Assembly (NCBI GenBank): GCA_013911465.1
Contig: JACETE010000006.1
Span: 1 to 32,252, forward strand
Origin: Candidatus Poseidoniales archaeon
Lineage (GTDB): Archaea > Thermoplasmatota > Poseidoniia > Poseidoniales > Poseidoniaceae
Length of the DNA stretch: 32,252 nucleotides
Direction of reading: 5' to 3'
Shown here: piece after piece, positions 14,047 through 23,100 of the stretch
Layout of the letters: each line of letters starts with the position of its first letter
Position numbering within the stretch: position 1 is the first letter of the stretch
Position numbers and translations under genes: made by a program
The notes under the pieces: model-generated
Told to the model about the DNA's origin: nothing
Database searches by the model: none
The model's input: the letters and a program-made list of their open reading frames with translations, nothing else

Positions 14047-16152
14047 TTAGTCGGAAAGCCGCTTAACCATCTCTCGTCTCGTCTCTTCAGGATCGATGAA
14101 CATAGCACCAAGGATGACGACGGTTTCGAGCAATGCTGCGATGTAGAACAGTGTTGAATAATCAAATCGAGCTGCCAATGGCGCTGTTAATTGATAGCCA
14201 ATAATCGCTGAGAGATTCATCATTGCCATGTATCCTGTAAACTGTGTTCCTCCAACCTCAGTCCACGTGATTCGCATCATGAGTGAGTAAATGTTGATCG
14301 AAACCATGGCCCATACAAACGTCTGAAGACTCCATACTGTCATCATGAAGAATCCATTGCTCCAAAGCGATTCGTTCATGCCCCAAAAGGCAGTAATGAG
14401 GGCAGTTGAAAAAGCAGAATAGATGATGATTGCTTTTCCACCGTATTGTTTTCCTAATTGCCCACCAGCCATGTAGCCCAGCATTGTGACGATAAGAATC
14501 ACTCCGCCTTTTGTGGCATTGAACTGCTCTTCAGTCCATCCCAATTCACGTACGAACAGTAACGGAAGAATTGGAATAAGGAAATAGGACAATGAGATAA
14601 TGAGGCTCAGTAGTATTCCAAGTTGTGCGGATCGGAATGAGAAAGCAATCTTAATGTTGTCAAAAATCTCCTTGAAATTCTTCTGTTTTTCGATTGTATC
14701 TGATGTCTTTTGTTTGGATGATTCGCTCCAGGGATACAATTTCTCTCCAGGGCGTTCAGTCATGAACAAAGGAACAAGCATGATCACGACAAGGATTGGA
14801 ATCTGCATGACGATCGCTCCCTTAATTCCAACAAATCCAATGATGGTTCCCAATCCAGCGCCACCAATGATTCCACCTACTGCCTTTGAAGTGAACATGT
14901 AACTGTTGACCTTCTCGAATTCATGAGGTTCCAATACATCAACAGCAAGTGCATCTGTACTCACATCCTGCAGGGCAGTAAAGATGTTGTAAACGAGGAA
15001 CATAATTCCAACAAGGGTGACATTGGAGGACATGTCTGGAATCAAGAGCATTGAACTGAGAACAACGATCATTCCGCTTTGTGCAATCAAAATCCACGGT
15101 CGCCGCTTCCCCATTTCAGGGAATTGATATCGATCAATAATCGGGCCCCATAGGAACTTCACAGACCACGGTAAGGTTCCAAGCGTGAGTAAGAATGCAA
15201 GTTGACCGGCAGCAACACCTTCAACGGCCAAGTAAGTCACGAACGTTACCGTGATGAAGCCCCAAGGTATTCCTTGAGCGACATAAAGGGCGCAAAGCGT
15301 TAGCACTCGAGCCCGATAACTTTCAACAAGTGTTCGCCCTTCTTCGCCAGATGACGCACCTTCAGAATCCACATCGGAATCATCCTCAAGAATAATTCCA
15401 AGGTGATAGCGTTCTTTCTTACTGACAAGATACCCGACCAAGAGAAACATTCCAATGAACCAAGGTAGGAAAAGAACGATTGAAACTGCTCCATCGCCAA
15501 CAGAAAGTGCATTGGTTTCACCCCCTCCTATGAGTTCAAGATCAAGCACGAGGAGAGACACAGCCGTTGAAACCTCTTCGCCGTTGTCCGTGTGAGTACA
15601 TCCTGTTCCCTCATAGGCATCAGCATCAACTCTGACGCTGAAATCGTAGGTTCCCAAAGCCTCGTTACCAAGGTCAATTTGATTTCGGATTCCATTCTCT
15701 GACATCCCAGAGATGTTTTTGGCATCCAATAGTGACTGATTGTGCCATGTGAGATTGACAGCGTGTGAACCAGGGTTAACTTCACTTGCAGTTAACGTCC
15801 AATCGTTTTTGGTAATCGTTCCAAAAATAGTATCAGGAGCATCGCTTTCTAGACCTGTACAGAATCCAAGATTTGGTGTTTCGTCTTCATTGGGATAATC
15901 AAGCACCAGGGCAAGTCCAACGACGATGCCACCAGCATCCTGGATTTGCTCCGTGAAGGGCTCGGATGAAAGCTCCCAAGGCGTGTCAGCGCCGTCCGAA
16001 TAATACTGGGATTTGGTTTCGATAGGAATCTCAGTCCAGACAGCCTCAACAGTAATCGTCCCGGATGCATTATCTGAGTCGTTTTCCCCCAAGCATCCAG
16101 CAAACGGAATGAGAAGCATGGCAATAAGAACCAATGCTATCATTCGCTGCAT
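14047..16152 (-). CDS. Lipoprotein-MFS fusion, AmpG/SLC33-like transporter
   Basis: ATG 16152 gives 701 residues and puts a lipoprotein signal right at the N-terminus (lipobox FAGC, C20). ATG 16212 would add 20 residues and spoil it. Residues 21-220 form an extracytoplasmic beta-rich domain with three cysteines. A first helix spans about 222-243, then an acidic cytoplasmic linker (about 253-275), then a full 12-helix MFS region (about 282-690). The loop after the second MFS helix, WGPIIDRYQFPEMGKRRPW (335-353), is the AmpG/acetyl-CoA-transporter-type motif A. AmpG imports cell-wall muropeptides and SLC33 moves acetyl-CoA; the substrate here is unknown. Topology is self-consistent: lipidated domain outside, linker inside, MFS N-terminus inside. 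The N-terminal domain may gate or capture substrate. Confidence 0.87.
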   Translation of the reverse strand: MQRMIALVLIAMLLIPFAGCLGENDSDNASGTITVEAVWTEIPIETKSQYYSDGADTPWELSSEPFTEQIQDAGGIVVGLALVLDYPNEDETPNLGFCTGLESDAPDTIFGTITKNDWTLTASEVNPGSHAVNLTWHNQSLLDAKNISGMSENGIRNQIDLGNEALGTYDFSVRVDADAYEGTGCTHTDNGEEVSTAVSLLVLDLELIGGGETNALSVGDGAVSIVLFLPWFIGMFLLVGYLVSKKERYHLGIILEDDSDVDSEGASSGEEGRTLVESYRARVLTLCALYVAQGIPWGFITVTFVTYLAVEGVAAGQLAFLLTLGTLPWSVKFLWGPIIDRYQFPEMGKRRPWILIAQSGMIVVLSSMLLIPDMSSNVTLVGIMFLVYNIFTALQDVSTDALAVDVLEPHEFEKVNSYMFTSKAVGGIIGGAGLGTIIGFVGIKGAIVMQIPILVVIMLVPLFMTERPGEKLYPWSESSKQKTSDTIEKQKNFKEIFDNIKIAFSFRSAQLGILLSLIISLSYFLIPILPLLFVRELGWTEEQFNATKGGVILIVTMLGYMAGGQLGKQYGGKAIIIYSAFSTALITAFWGMNESLWSNGFFMMTVWSLQTFVWAMVSINIYSLMMRITWTEVGGTQFTGYMAMMNLSAIIGYQLTAPLAARFDYSTLFYIAALLETVVILGAMFIDPEETRREMVKRLSD

Positions 16153-16236
16153 GTTCAGTGCCTCAACCTTGATTGATTTCAATATTCGGTGGATTTGAAC
16201 CGACGACCTCATGAAGCGTTTTCAAGTGCGTAATGT

Positions 16237-16908
16237 ATGGGCGAAGCATCTGAGGTTGCCGCATATTTCGACCTCGACGGGACATTGCTCAATGCTTCAA
16301 GCGAGAAGACATTGACCGGCGTCCTCGCAAAACGCCGCCCGTGGCGCATACCCCATGCCACAGTTGCATGGATGCTCGGGACGACCTTTGGCCTCCTCAC
16401 TGGCAAAGCTCCTTACGATGCTTTACGAAACCGAGGCCACCTCTCGTTGGCTTCTTGGAAGGTACTAGATCAGTACTCTGATGAACTTGCAGCATCGGTT
16501 CTCAAGGCAAAGATTTCACCTGGTGCTTGGGAGCGATTGGAGTGGCATCGATCTCAAGGGCATCGATTGGTATTGGTGACTGCAACCGTAGCGCCCATGG
16601 CAGAAGCCATGGCCCGGGTGCTTGGTATGGATGAAGTATACGGTTGTGGACCAGAAGTTCGTACAGGCATGCTCTCAGGTTCGGAACGTGGATGGTCCGT
16701 TCCACGACGAAAGGGAAAGGTCCCCGTTGTTGAGAAGGATGCGCAGATGAACGGACATGTATTGTCAAAATGCTATGGATACGGAAACACACTTGCAGAT
16801 TCGTGGTTTATGCGAATTTGTGGTCACGCAATTGCAGTCAACCCAGAATCATCGTTGGAAAAATTTGCCAAGGAGCATGAATGGGAGATTGTCTACTGGC
16901 CATCTTGA
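16237..16908 (+). CDS. HAD-superfamily subfamily IB hydrolase
   Basis: The 223-residue product has all four HAD motifs. Motif I is D12-L-D14-G-T in FDLDGTLL, motif II is T115 in VLVTAT, motif III is a lysine in RRKGK (K159 or K161), and motif IV is GYGNTLADSW with D188 as the metal ligand. The helical cap sits between motifs I and II, as in subfamily IB, and the end (HAIAVNPESSLEKFAKEHEW) matches PSP/SerB-like and CicA-type members. It is a phosphatase, probably for a small metabolite or lipid phosphate; the substrate cannot be told from sequence. The gene is divergent from the MFS fusion, 84 bp away. Confidence 0.9.
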   Translation: MGEASEVAAYFDLDGTLLNASSEKTLTGVLAKRRPWRIPHATVAWMLGTTFGLLTGKAPYDALRNRGHLSLASWKVLDQYSDELAASVLKAKISPGAWERLEWHRSQGHRLVLVTATVAPMAEAMARVLGMDEVYGCGPEVRTGMLSGSERGWSVPRRKGKVPVVEKDAQMNGHVLSKCYGYGNTLADSWFMRICGHAIAVNPESSLEKFAKEHEWEIVYWPS

Positions 16909-16909
16909 G

Positions 16910-16919
16910 TTCATATACT
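16910..16919 (+). promoter_or_regulatory. TATA box of a leaderless promoter
   Basis: TTCATATACT is centred about 25 bp before ATG 16939. It supports that ATG and argues against the in-frame TTG at 16921, which would lie before the transcription start. Confidence 0.65.
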
Positions 16920-16938
16920 CTTGATATTGGATATTGAC

Positions 16939-17832
16939 ATGGACGAATCCCAGTTTCTTTTAGCCCAGGAAGACGAAGTCGAACAACCATCGGCTTCACT
17001 TGAATATCAAACCAAAAAATTTGAACAATTTCAAGGAGAAATAGACGGTAGTTTCACTGCAATGCAAACCTCTTTTGATTACCTTAAGAAGACCATCACC
17101 AACAACCCCGAACGAATTCTTTTCGATGCTGAGAACATCATTGTTCTCGGCAACTTGGCCACATACACCATTCCTCTCAGTGCTATTCTTTCACGCTTGA
17201 GAAATCCATTTGCAGGAGGCAGCGGGCTGCAAGCAACAAAAACAACCAAGAAAGGGGAATTGAAAGGAAAAGAGACAACCGTATGCATTCAACCTGATTA
17301 TCAAAACGTCTCCGATTTGCCTGGCTGCGATATTCTTGATTCGTACTTCTTGATGCTTCTCAACGATGACAAATTCATCCACCTCCCCGCCCATCAACCA
17401 CTGCGAAGGGCCATGCTTCTTCTGTACGGATTGTGCGTAAGCCCAGCGTCAGCATCGATGAAGACATGGATCGAATCCACCACTGCTGCTGAATTCAAAC
17501 CTGAGGAAGCTGCTGTTGAAATTAAGGGAACAAACGGATGGAAGTGGAGAGTAACCGATTGCAATCCGTTGGTTCATGGATTCACAATTTGGTTCAAGAA
17601 GAAGAATCAAAGGAAGTGGACCAAAGTCATCGAGGATTCCTCGAACTTTGAGTACAGTTATCATTACGATGATGTAATCTCCATGCTCGACTTGCTTTCA
17701 GATTCTCCTCGAGTTCTCATCGAAGATGAAATGTACGCTTCTGATGAATACTTCATGCGAGAGGTTGCCAAACATCACCAACCGGTGGCGCAACGGCTTG
17801 AAAACGAAGAGGCACGACGTGCAGCATCGTGA
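16939..17832 (+). CDS. Hypothetical protein of 297 residues
   Basis: No signal peptide or certain membrane helix is seen. The N-terminal part is acidic then coiled (LEYQTKKFEQFQGEIDGSF), a middle hydrophobic stretch (ENIIVLGNLATYTIPLSAIL) is more likely a buried helix, and the C-terminal half has a compact alpha-beta domain rich in Trp/Lys (NGWKWRV, FKKKNQRKW) followed by an acidic helix and a basic, Arg-rich end (RLENEEARRAAS). No family is recognised. It has its own TATA promoter, and its stop codon is 2 bp from the 3' end of a convergent tRNA gene. Confidence 0.7.
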   Translation: MDESQFLLAQEDEVEQPSASLEYQTKKFEQFQGEIDGSFTAMQTSFDYLKKTITNNPERILFDAENIIVLGNLATYTIPLSAILSRLRNPFAGGSGLQATKTTKKGELKGKETTVCIQPDYQNVSDLPGCDILDSYFLMLLNDDKFIHLPAHQPLRRAMLLLYGLCVSPASASMKTWIESTTAAEFKPEEAAVEIKGTNGWKWRVTDCNPLVHGFTIWFKKKNQRKWTKVIEDSSNFEYSYHYDDVISMLDLLSDSPRVLIEDEMYASDEYFMREVAKHHQPVAQRLENEEARRAAS

Positions 17833-17834
17833 TT

Positions 17835-17911
17835 TGGCGGCCCCTCCGCGATTCGAACACGGGTCTCAACCTCCGCAGGGTCGAAGGATATCCAAACTAC
17901 CCCAAGGGGCC
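17835..17911 (-). tRNA. tRNA-Arg (anticodon GCG), CCA encoded
   Basis: Read on the minus strand the 77-nt gene folds as a cloverleaf. The acceptor GGCCCCT pairs with AGGGGCC (7 bp), followed by G73 and an encoded CCA. The D arm has GGGGTAG with GG in the loop. The anticodon stem is CGACC/GGTTG around loop CTGCGGA, giving anticodon GCG, which reads CGC/CGU arginine codons. The T arm is CCGTG/CGCGG around TTCGAAT. The D-stem pairing is the least regular part. No intron is seen. A TATA box lies about 30 bp upstream of its 5' end. Confidence 0.93.
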
Positions 17912-17938
17912 GGGGTAATTGCTCCACCTGACGACTTG

Positions 17939-17944
17939 ATATAA
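17939..17944 (-). promoter_or_regulatory. TATA box upstream of tRNA-Arg
   Basis: On the minus strand TTATAT lies about 30 bp before the mature tRNA 5' end. The surrounding GATATAAG is nearly symmetric, so it might also serve the divergent thioesterase gene at 18010. Confidence 0.6.
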
Positions 17945-18009
17945 GCACAACGGATTGGAATCGGCAGGTTCGTACAAGAGTTCATCATGCTTGTTCTCTT
18001 GGATTAATC

Positions 18010-18426
18010 ATGGCTGTTCAACTTGAAAGGGGAGTGGATTTCCCGATGGTTGACCTAGCAAACATTGCCTATTATCCTCGAATATTTGATCTCGCACATC
18101 GATTCTTTGAAGACTCATGGGTGCCCATTTGCAACATTCGATATGCAGACCTTCTCCTCTTGCGGAAAGTAGGATTCCCCGTCGTTCACGTTGAATCTGA
18201 TTTCCATGCACCGTTGCGCTATGGGGATACGATTACTGCAACGATCTGGATCGACCGTGTAGGAGAATCTTCCTGCACTTGGTGCTATGAATTTCACAAT
18301 CAAATGAGTGAACTTTTGTGGAGCTCAACCCAGGTAACGGTTTGTGTTGACATGAATTCAATGTCTCGAATTTCCATACCGGATGACTTACGCAAGGGGC
18401 TTGAGGCCTGCAGGAGGGATGCTTGA
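18010..18426 (+). CDS. Acyl-CoA thioesterase-like hotdog protein (4HBT family)
   Basis: The 138-residue product is the normal length of a single hotdog domain. The 4HBT pattern is visible: a first strand, then D15 with NIAYYPRIFDLAHRFFED (helix that carries the catalytic Asp region and Tyr in 4-hydroxybenzoyl-CoA thioesterases and YbgC), followed by HVESDFHAPLRYGDTI and strands with TIWIDRVGESSCTWCYEF and STQVTVCVDM. It likely hydrolyses an acyl-CoA; the chain is not known. It is coupled to the following membrane-protein gene by a 1-bp overlap (TGATG). Confidence 0.87.
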   Translation: MAVQLERGVDFPMVDLANIAYYPRIFDLAHRFFEDSWVPICNIRYADLLLLRKVGFPVVHVESDFHAPLRYGDTITATIWIDRVGESSCTWCYEFHNQMSELLWSSTQVTVCVDMNSMSRISIPDDLRKGLEACRRDA

Positions 18427-19019
18427 TGATGGCGAGTGATGATGCAGATATGTTCGCCATTCGCCCTGACCATAAAGGTCCCAAAACAGTCGCTATTCTC
18501 TTGATTGTTTTTTCCATCTTTCTTGGCTTTGTAGCGAAGGCAGATCTTGATTTAGCCGGGACTGAACAGGTATCGGATGCATACATGGAACAAATTCTTG
18601 AAACTCCGAATCAGCAAGGAGACAATGTTTCCTTTGAAGAGTATCAATCGTATCATCAAGAAGTGAACGACAACAACGGCTACCTTATCCGAGGTGTTTC
18701 ACTAGCCATTGGAAGTGTTGCGGGTATTGTTGGAGGGGCACTGTTGTACAGAATGAAACCCCTTGGAGGTAAACTAGCTTTATCCGGTGCATTGATTTCT
18801 TTCGTCGGGGGTATTGTTGGGAACATGATTTTCTACGACGCAGCCCAGTTGCATCTGCGTGGAACAATTCAAGATAATGCGGAATACTTCGGCTATGCTT
18901 GTGGCATCTGTACCTTTTTTGTAGCCGCTCTTGCTCTTCTTCCTTTGATCAATGCCCGAGCCCGTTTAGCATTTGCAGAAGTTAACAAGGTAGAAGTGAT
19001 TCAAGACGAATCGGAATGA
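18426..19019 (+). CDS. Four-helix membrane protein of unknown function
   Basis: The start is ATG 18426, overlapping the thioesterase stop by one base; 18429 or TTG 18423 are alternatives. The 197-residue product has about four membrane helices: residues 15-34, then three Gly/Ala-rich ones at about 91-108, 115-133 and 157-177. A soluble acidic loop of about 55 residues between helices 1 and 2 (MEQILETPNQQGDNVSFEEY) should face the outside, and the C-terminus is acidic. No family is recognised. The overlap with the thioesterase suggests a shared transcript and perhaps a lipid-related job. Its end overlaps a convergent pentapeptide-repeat gene by 19 bp. Confidence 0.75.
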   Translation: MMASDDADMFAIRPDHKGPKTVAILLIVFSIFLGFVAKADLDLAGTEQVSDAYMEQILETPNQQGDNVSFEEYQSYHQEVNDNNGYLIRGVSLAIGSVAGIVGGALLYRMKPLGGKLALSGALISFVGGIVGNMIFYDAAQLHLRGTIQDNAEYFGYACGICTFFVAALALLPLINARARLAFAEVNKVEVIQDESE

Positions 19020-19459
19020 TTGCTTGGACGGGGCCATTTTTTCGCCAGTGCTTTCTCAAGGTCTTCATTGAGGATAGCATTCCACCAGTCGCTACCTTGC
19101 CAAATAGCGTACTTGCCACGAATGCCACGCAAGTCGGCTCCCTTCATCTTGCAATTTCTGAAATTTGAAAGATTACATCGAGCTTTACGGAGGTCTGCGC
19201 CCCGGAAATCTGCTCCATCGAATGCGGACTTCATGAGATCCGCCTCAACCATTGAGGCGCGTCTGAAATCACAATCTGAAAAATCTCCTTCCGTTAAATC
19301 AGCCTCATCGAGTATGGCTCTTCGAAAGGTTGAGCCACGATGTCTTCCTTTCCGAAAGATACCTTTTGCATGGTTCTGGTAGGAACAGTCGATGACATCA
19401 GCATTGCTTGCATCAGGGTCATCTCGGGGGTCACCCTCGCCTCCGCCGGACATCACCAT
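19001..19459 (-). CDS. Pentapeptide-repeat protein
   Basis: The 152-residue product has a run of A(D/N)Lxx-type pentapeptides from about residue 40 to 120 (STFRRAILDEADLTEGDF, MVEADLMKSAFDGADF, GADLRKARCNLSNF). It should fold as a right-handed quadrilateral beta helix of four to five turns. Known family members include DNA mimics that protect gyrase (Qnr, MfpA) as well as many of unknown role; nothing here assigns it to the mimics. The N-terminus is Gly/Asp-rich and the C-terminus ends in a short helical tail. It lies 7 bp behind the minus-strand gene 19467-19976, so both are probably one operon. Confidence 0.88.
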   Translation of the reverse strand: MVMSGGGEGDPRDDPDASNADVIDCSYQNHAKGIFRKGRHRGSTFRRAILDEADLTEGDFSDCDFRRASMVEADLMKSAFDGADFRGADLRKARCNLSNFRNCKMKGADLRGIRGKYAIWQGSDWWNAILNEDLEKALAKKWPRPSNHSDSS

Positions 19460-19466
19460 ATGGCAT

Positions 19467-19976
19467 TCAAGTTGTCGATTGTTTATCGAGGTGCGCCCTT
19501 CCAGCGTCCGTTAAGAGAGAAAATCGGTTCTTATCTCCATGCTCAAGCGGGACCATGAGCAAACCGCGCTCCTTGAGACGGTTAAGATAGAGGCTGAGAT
19601 TGCCTGGAGGCTCGATGTCTGCGTCTGAGAACAATTGGTTGACAACACGAGGAGGGCTATCTGTGATGTTTTCAACATCTCGTAAGTAATGGATGGCGGC
19701 GAGTACCTGATCCGGCTTTTTGGTTAAGGTACAGTTTTCAACAAGGGCACGGAAGGCTGAACCTCGTTCTGGCAAACCAACATCTCTCGCAGCATCAATC
19801 GCAGCGTCGATAGCAGCATCTCGTGCATCTCTCAACCGTTCGAGAACGATGGACCATGTATCATCATGACGCATTTGAATCAGACGTGCATCGACTTCGA
19901 CAGTCGCCCCGCTAACATCTATTTCCAAATCACCTGCGGTGATGACAATTCTGGATTGACTTACCATTGTATTCAT
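19467..19976 (-). CDS. Hypothetical protein with predicted C-terminal winged-helix domain
   Basis: ATG 19976 gives 169 residues; ATG 19997 lies only 15 bp from the predicted TATA box and would be outside the transcript. The N-terminal 40 residues make beta strands (IVITAGDLEIDVSGATVEVD). A Glu/Arg/Ala-rich helix follows, with the short repeat AAIDAAIDAARD. The C-terminal 70 residues look like a winged helix (VVNQLFSDADIEPPGNLSLYLNRLKERGLLM then NRFSLLTDAGRAHL). That order, helix-turn-helix plus a strand-rich wing, is common in archaeal transcription regulators. It may regulate the pentapeptide gene that follows it in the same direction. Confidence 0.7.
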   Translation of the reverse strand: MNTMVSQSRIVITAGDLEIDVSGATVEVDARLIQMRHDDTWSIVLERLRDARDAAIDAAIDAARDVGLPERGSAFRALVENCTLTKKPDQVLAAIHYLRDVENITDSPPRVVNQLFSDADIEPPGNLSLYLNRLKERGLLMVPLEHGDKNRFSLLTDAGRAHLDKQSTT

Positions 19977-20008
19977 TCTTCCGAAAGATGCTCTCATTGA
20001 TAATGTTT

Positions 20009-20016
20009 GTATAATC
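20009..20016 (-). promoter_or_regulatory. TATA box for the winged-helix/pentapeptide operon
   Basis: On the minus strand GATTATAC is centred 36 bp before ATG 19976, giving a leader of about 10 nt; a purine-rich GGAAGA precedes that ATG. It lies too near ATG 19997 for that start to be used. Confidence 0.5.
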
Positions 20017-20136
20017 GCCAGCCATTGAGAAAATCAGCTTTTGTGACAAAAACCAATTGAATACAAAGAACAGTCATCGATTTGAAGTAGAAGTTTGTTG
20101 TGTCATAGAACTGGTGGCATGATGCAAGAAACACGC

Positions 20137-23100
20137 ATGAACAAAAAAACCCTCATCCTCGTGGTGCTGTTCCTCACACCAGTTCTCTTTGTCCCACAGT
20201 CATTTGCGAGTGGAACAACTGAGGTCAATACCTTTGCAGGAGGCGCTTCTTCCCTTACAGTACTTTCAGATGGGAACAACACGACAACATCGCTTCAATT
20301 GGATTTGGAGAGAAACGTGACCTTCCAAGAAGCATCGTTTGTTGTGGAAAGTCAATCCGCTTCTCCATCTCCCGGAAGTGTATGGATCAACAGCAGTACC
20401 GGCACCACTCTCTGGACATACTCAGGTGTCGGGTATGGGGATTTATCCCATCAAAATGCATTCCAAACCGGGTCAACATATGATACCATCCAACTGAACA
20501 ACAGTTCAGGCATGCCATCTCCGATTTTGCTTCCGAAGAATGCATCCATTCAATCCAGTCATGCTAACATTACTTACTCTCCGCAAATCGATGCACAGTA
20601 CGTACAAGTCGGCGCAGTACGACACATGGAACTCGGAGATTCAAACGGAGATAATCTCACTGACGCCTTCGTATTCTCAACTTCAAATTCAACCACCGGG
20701 GTCAACACTGGTTTTGCCGTCGTTGAGAGCAATCAAACCTCCATGCAATACAATCTCACAAACTGGACGTCAACTTGCATCAATTCTGATCAGATACGAA
20801 TTGCAGACATGAATAACGACTCCTATGATGATGTCGTTACGTTTTCTGCAGGCAGTGAAATGATGTGCATCCACTATTACAATACGACAACAATGGCATA
20901 CGACCCATCATTCTCAGTGAATATTACATCAAGTCCAATTGATGTTCAACTGGCTGATATGAACGAAGACGGGTATCCCGATTTCGTAACGATTCATGGC
21001 TTTTCAGGCCAAGGACTTGTTTCATTAACGCTGTTCAATGGCTCTTCAGATGTAGTTCGGCAAGACGATGACATCCCAATCTTCCGTTGGAACTTTGGCC
21101 AAGGTAGAACAAGTCTACGTACTCTTCAAATCGATGATTTCTTCAACAGAAATCAAAACACGATCATCGTTTCCGATGCTTGGAACGATGCAACAGAGAT
21201 CACCTATGATTCACAGACCAGACAACTCAATGCGAACATTCAGAAATTCAGAAACCTAACTGCACAATCCGTAGCTGGAGACATTGATGGAGACGGAGAC
21301 ATCGACTTTTTGACTCCAAAGCAAATGGGTTCGGTTCTTGTTCTCAACAACCAAACCGAATGGCTTCAAGTTTCGCTCTTTGACGTTCTTGATACAATGA
21401 ATGCAACGATTGCAGATCATGACAACGATGGAAGCGTTTCTTTATTCACACCAGATCCACAGTTCGAAGATGGTAACCCTTCAACGATTGAAGGAAGTAT
21501 TGGCCTCCGTTCGATTTCTACAATTGGATTGGGCTCACCAAGCCTCTCGCCATTGACTCCATATTCAGTCCCGAGAGATATACAGTTTTCAGACATTGAC
21601 CATGATGGATTGTTGGATCAGTTTATTCTTGCCGGTGAGGGTTCACAAGGTGTTTTTATCGGGGCATGGCACAACCTTTCGTTAGACACGGATGTTGATG
21701 GTGATGATGATCTCTGGGCAGAGGGATATTCCAGCACGACAATATCACACCTTGGAATTTTGACAGTGTCGGATTCAAACGATGTCATCAAAGACTCAAT
21801 TGCTCCTTTCTTACCAGCCTACCCAGGAATTTCAGACGGGTATGGGGTTGAGATGGTAACCAACATGATGTCTCTTTCAAGCAACTCAAACGGCACGGTA
21901 AATTTCTCAGACCTTGATATCGCATACGATATCGAATTTTCTGTAAAAAATAGCGCAGGCACAATCGGATCCTTGAGCAACTCCCTCAATCAGCAAATGC
22001 TACCGGGATCCGGTACGTTCACAATCACATTACCAGTTGAAACGACAAAACCTGGTCAGTTTGATGTCACTTCACTGAGTCTGAATTACACTCTCGGCGC
22101 ACCAAACCTTGCTCTTCCACCAACTCCGGTTCTTACAGTCCAATCACTGACGGAATCGGGCGTTATCATCGAATGGCAAGCACTTTCTGAATTTGGTTCA
22201 GATCTCCAAGAGTTCCAAGTCTTCAAAATGAGTTCTACCAGCTCCTATGATTATTCATCGCCGTATGACACCGTTTCGGGGCAGAACTTCTTTTCCGATA
22301 CTGAAGTCGATATTGGATCAACATACGGCTATGTGGTTCGTTCAATGCATTCCTATGGTATTGTGAGCAATCTGTCTCAACCACTCGAAGTAACAATTCC
22401 GTATCCTCCTGCTCCCTCTGCCGTCACAAATGTGCAGATTTTTGATCTGGACATTGAAACCTCTTCAACACCGATGAAGGTCACGTGGGATGCAAGTACA
22501 GATACTTCGATTGACGAGTACAGGGTTTTCGTCAAAGAAGCAGGATACTGGGATACGGAGATCTCAGATTTCTTCGGTAATGGAACAGTAACCTCGGATA
22601 ATAAATACCAAATTCTCCCTTACGACGACATCAATAATTGGTACAGAACATACTCTCCTGTAGCAACAGTTGGCCCGGATGTTACGGAGGTCGATGTGAC
22701 TGAAACGAGTGAATATTACGATATGAATGCAGGAAACTTCCCTGCAACGTCGATTCAAGATACTTCCCAGTACTATGCAGTTGTACTCGCCCTTGACACG
22801 TATGGAAACGCTTCGCTACCGCATCTTGCAGGCCCAACAACGATTTACAACAATTCCTACATCAATTCGCAACTGAGCCTCTCCGTTGAATCAGGACCAG
22901 ACTCAACTCCAGTTCTTGAGTCGACCAGCCCTCTCATGGTGAGTGCTTATGCCTATTATCTCAACGAGACTCAGTCAGAGATTGCTATTGAGAGCGCCCA
23001 ACTTGAAGTGAAAATAACTCATGGTGATGAAAAATTTATTCTCAACGGACAGACCGATGCGAATGGCGTGTGGACTGCCATTGACGTTGACGATCTTCAT

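Noticed and set aside
16152-16212. Longer start for the lipoprotein-MFS gene
   Set aside because: Would place 20 polar residues before the lipoprotein signal and bury the lipobox at residue 40; ATG 16152 gives a standard signal length.
19998-20136. Possible small RNA in the divergent gap before the giant surface protein gene
   Set aside because: Apart from the minus-strand TATA box there is no stable stem or conserved RNA motif visible in these 139 bases.
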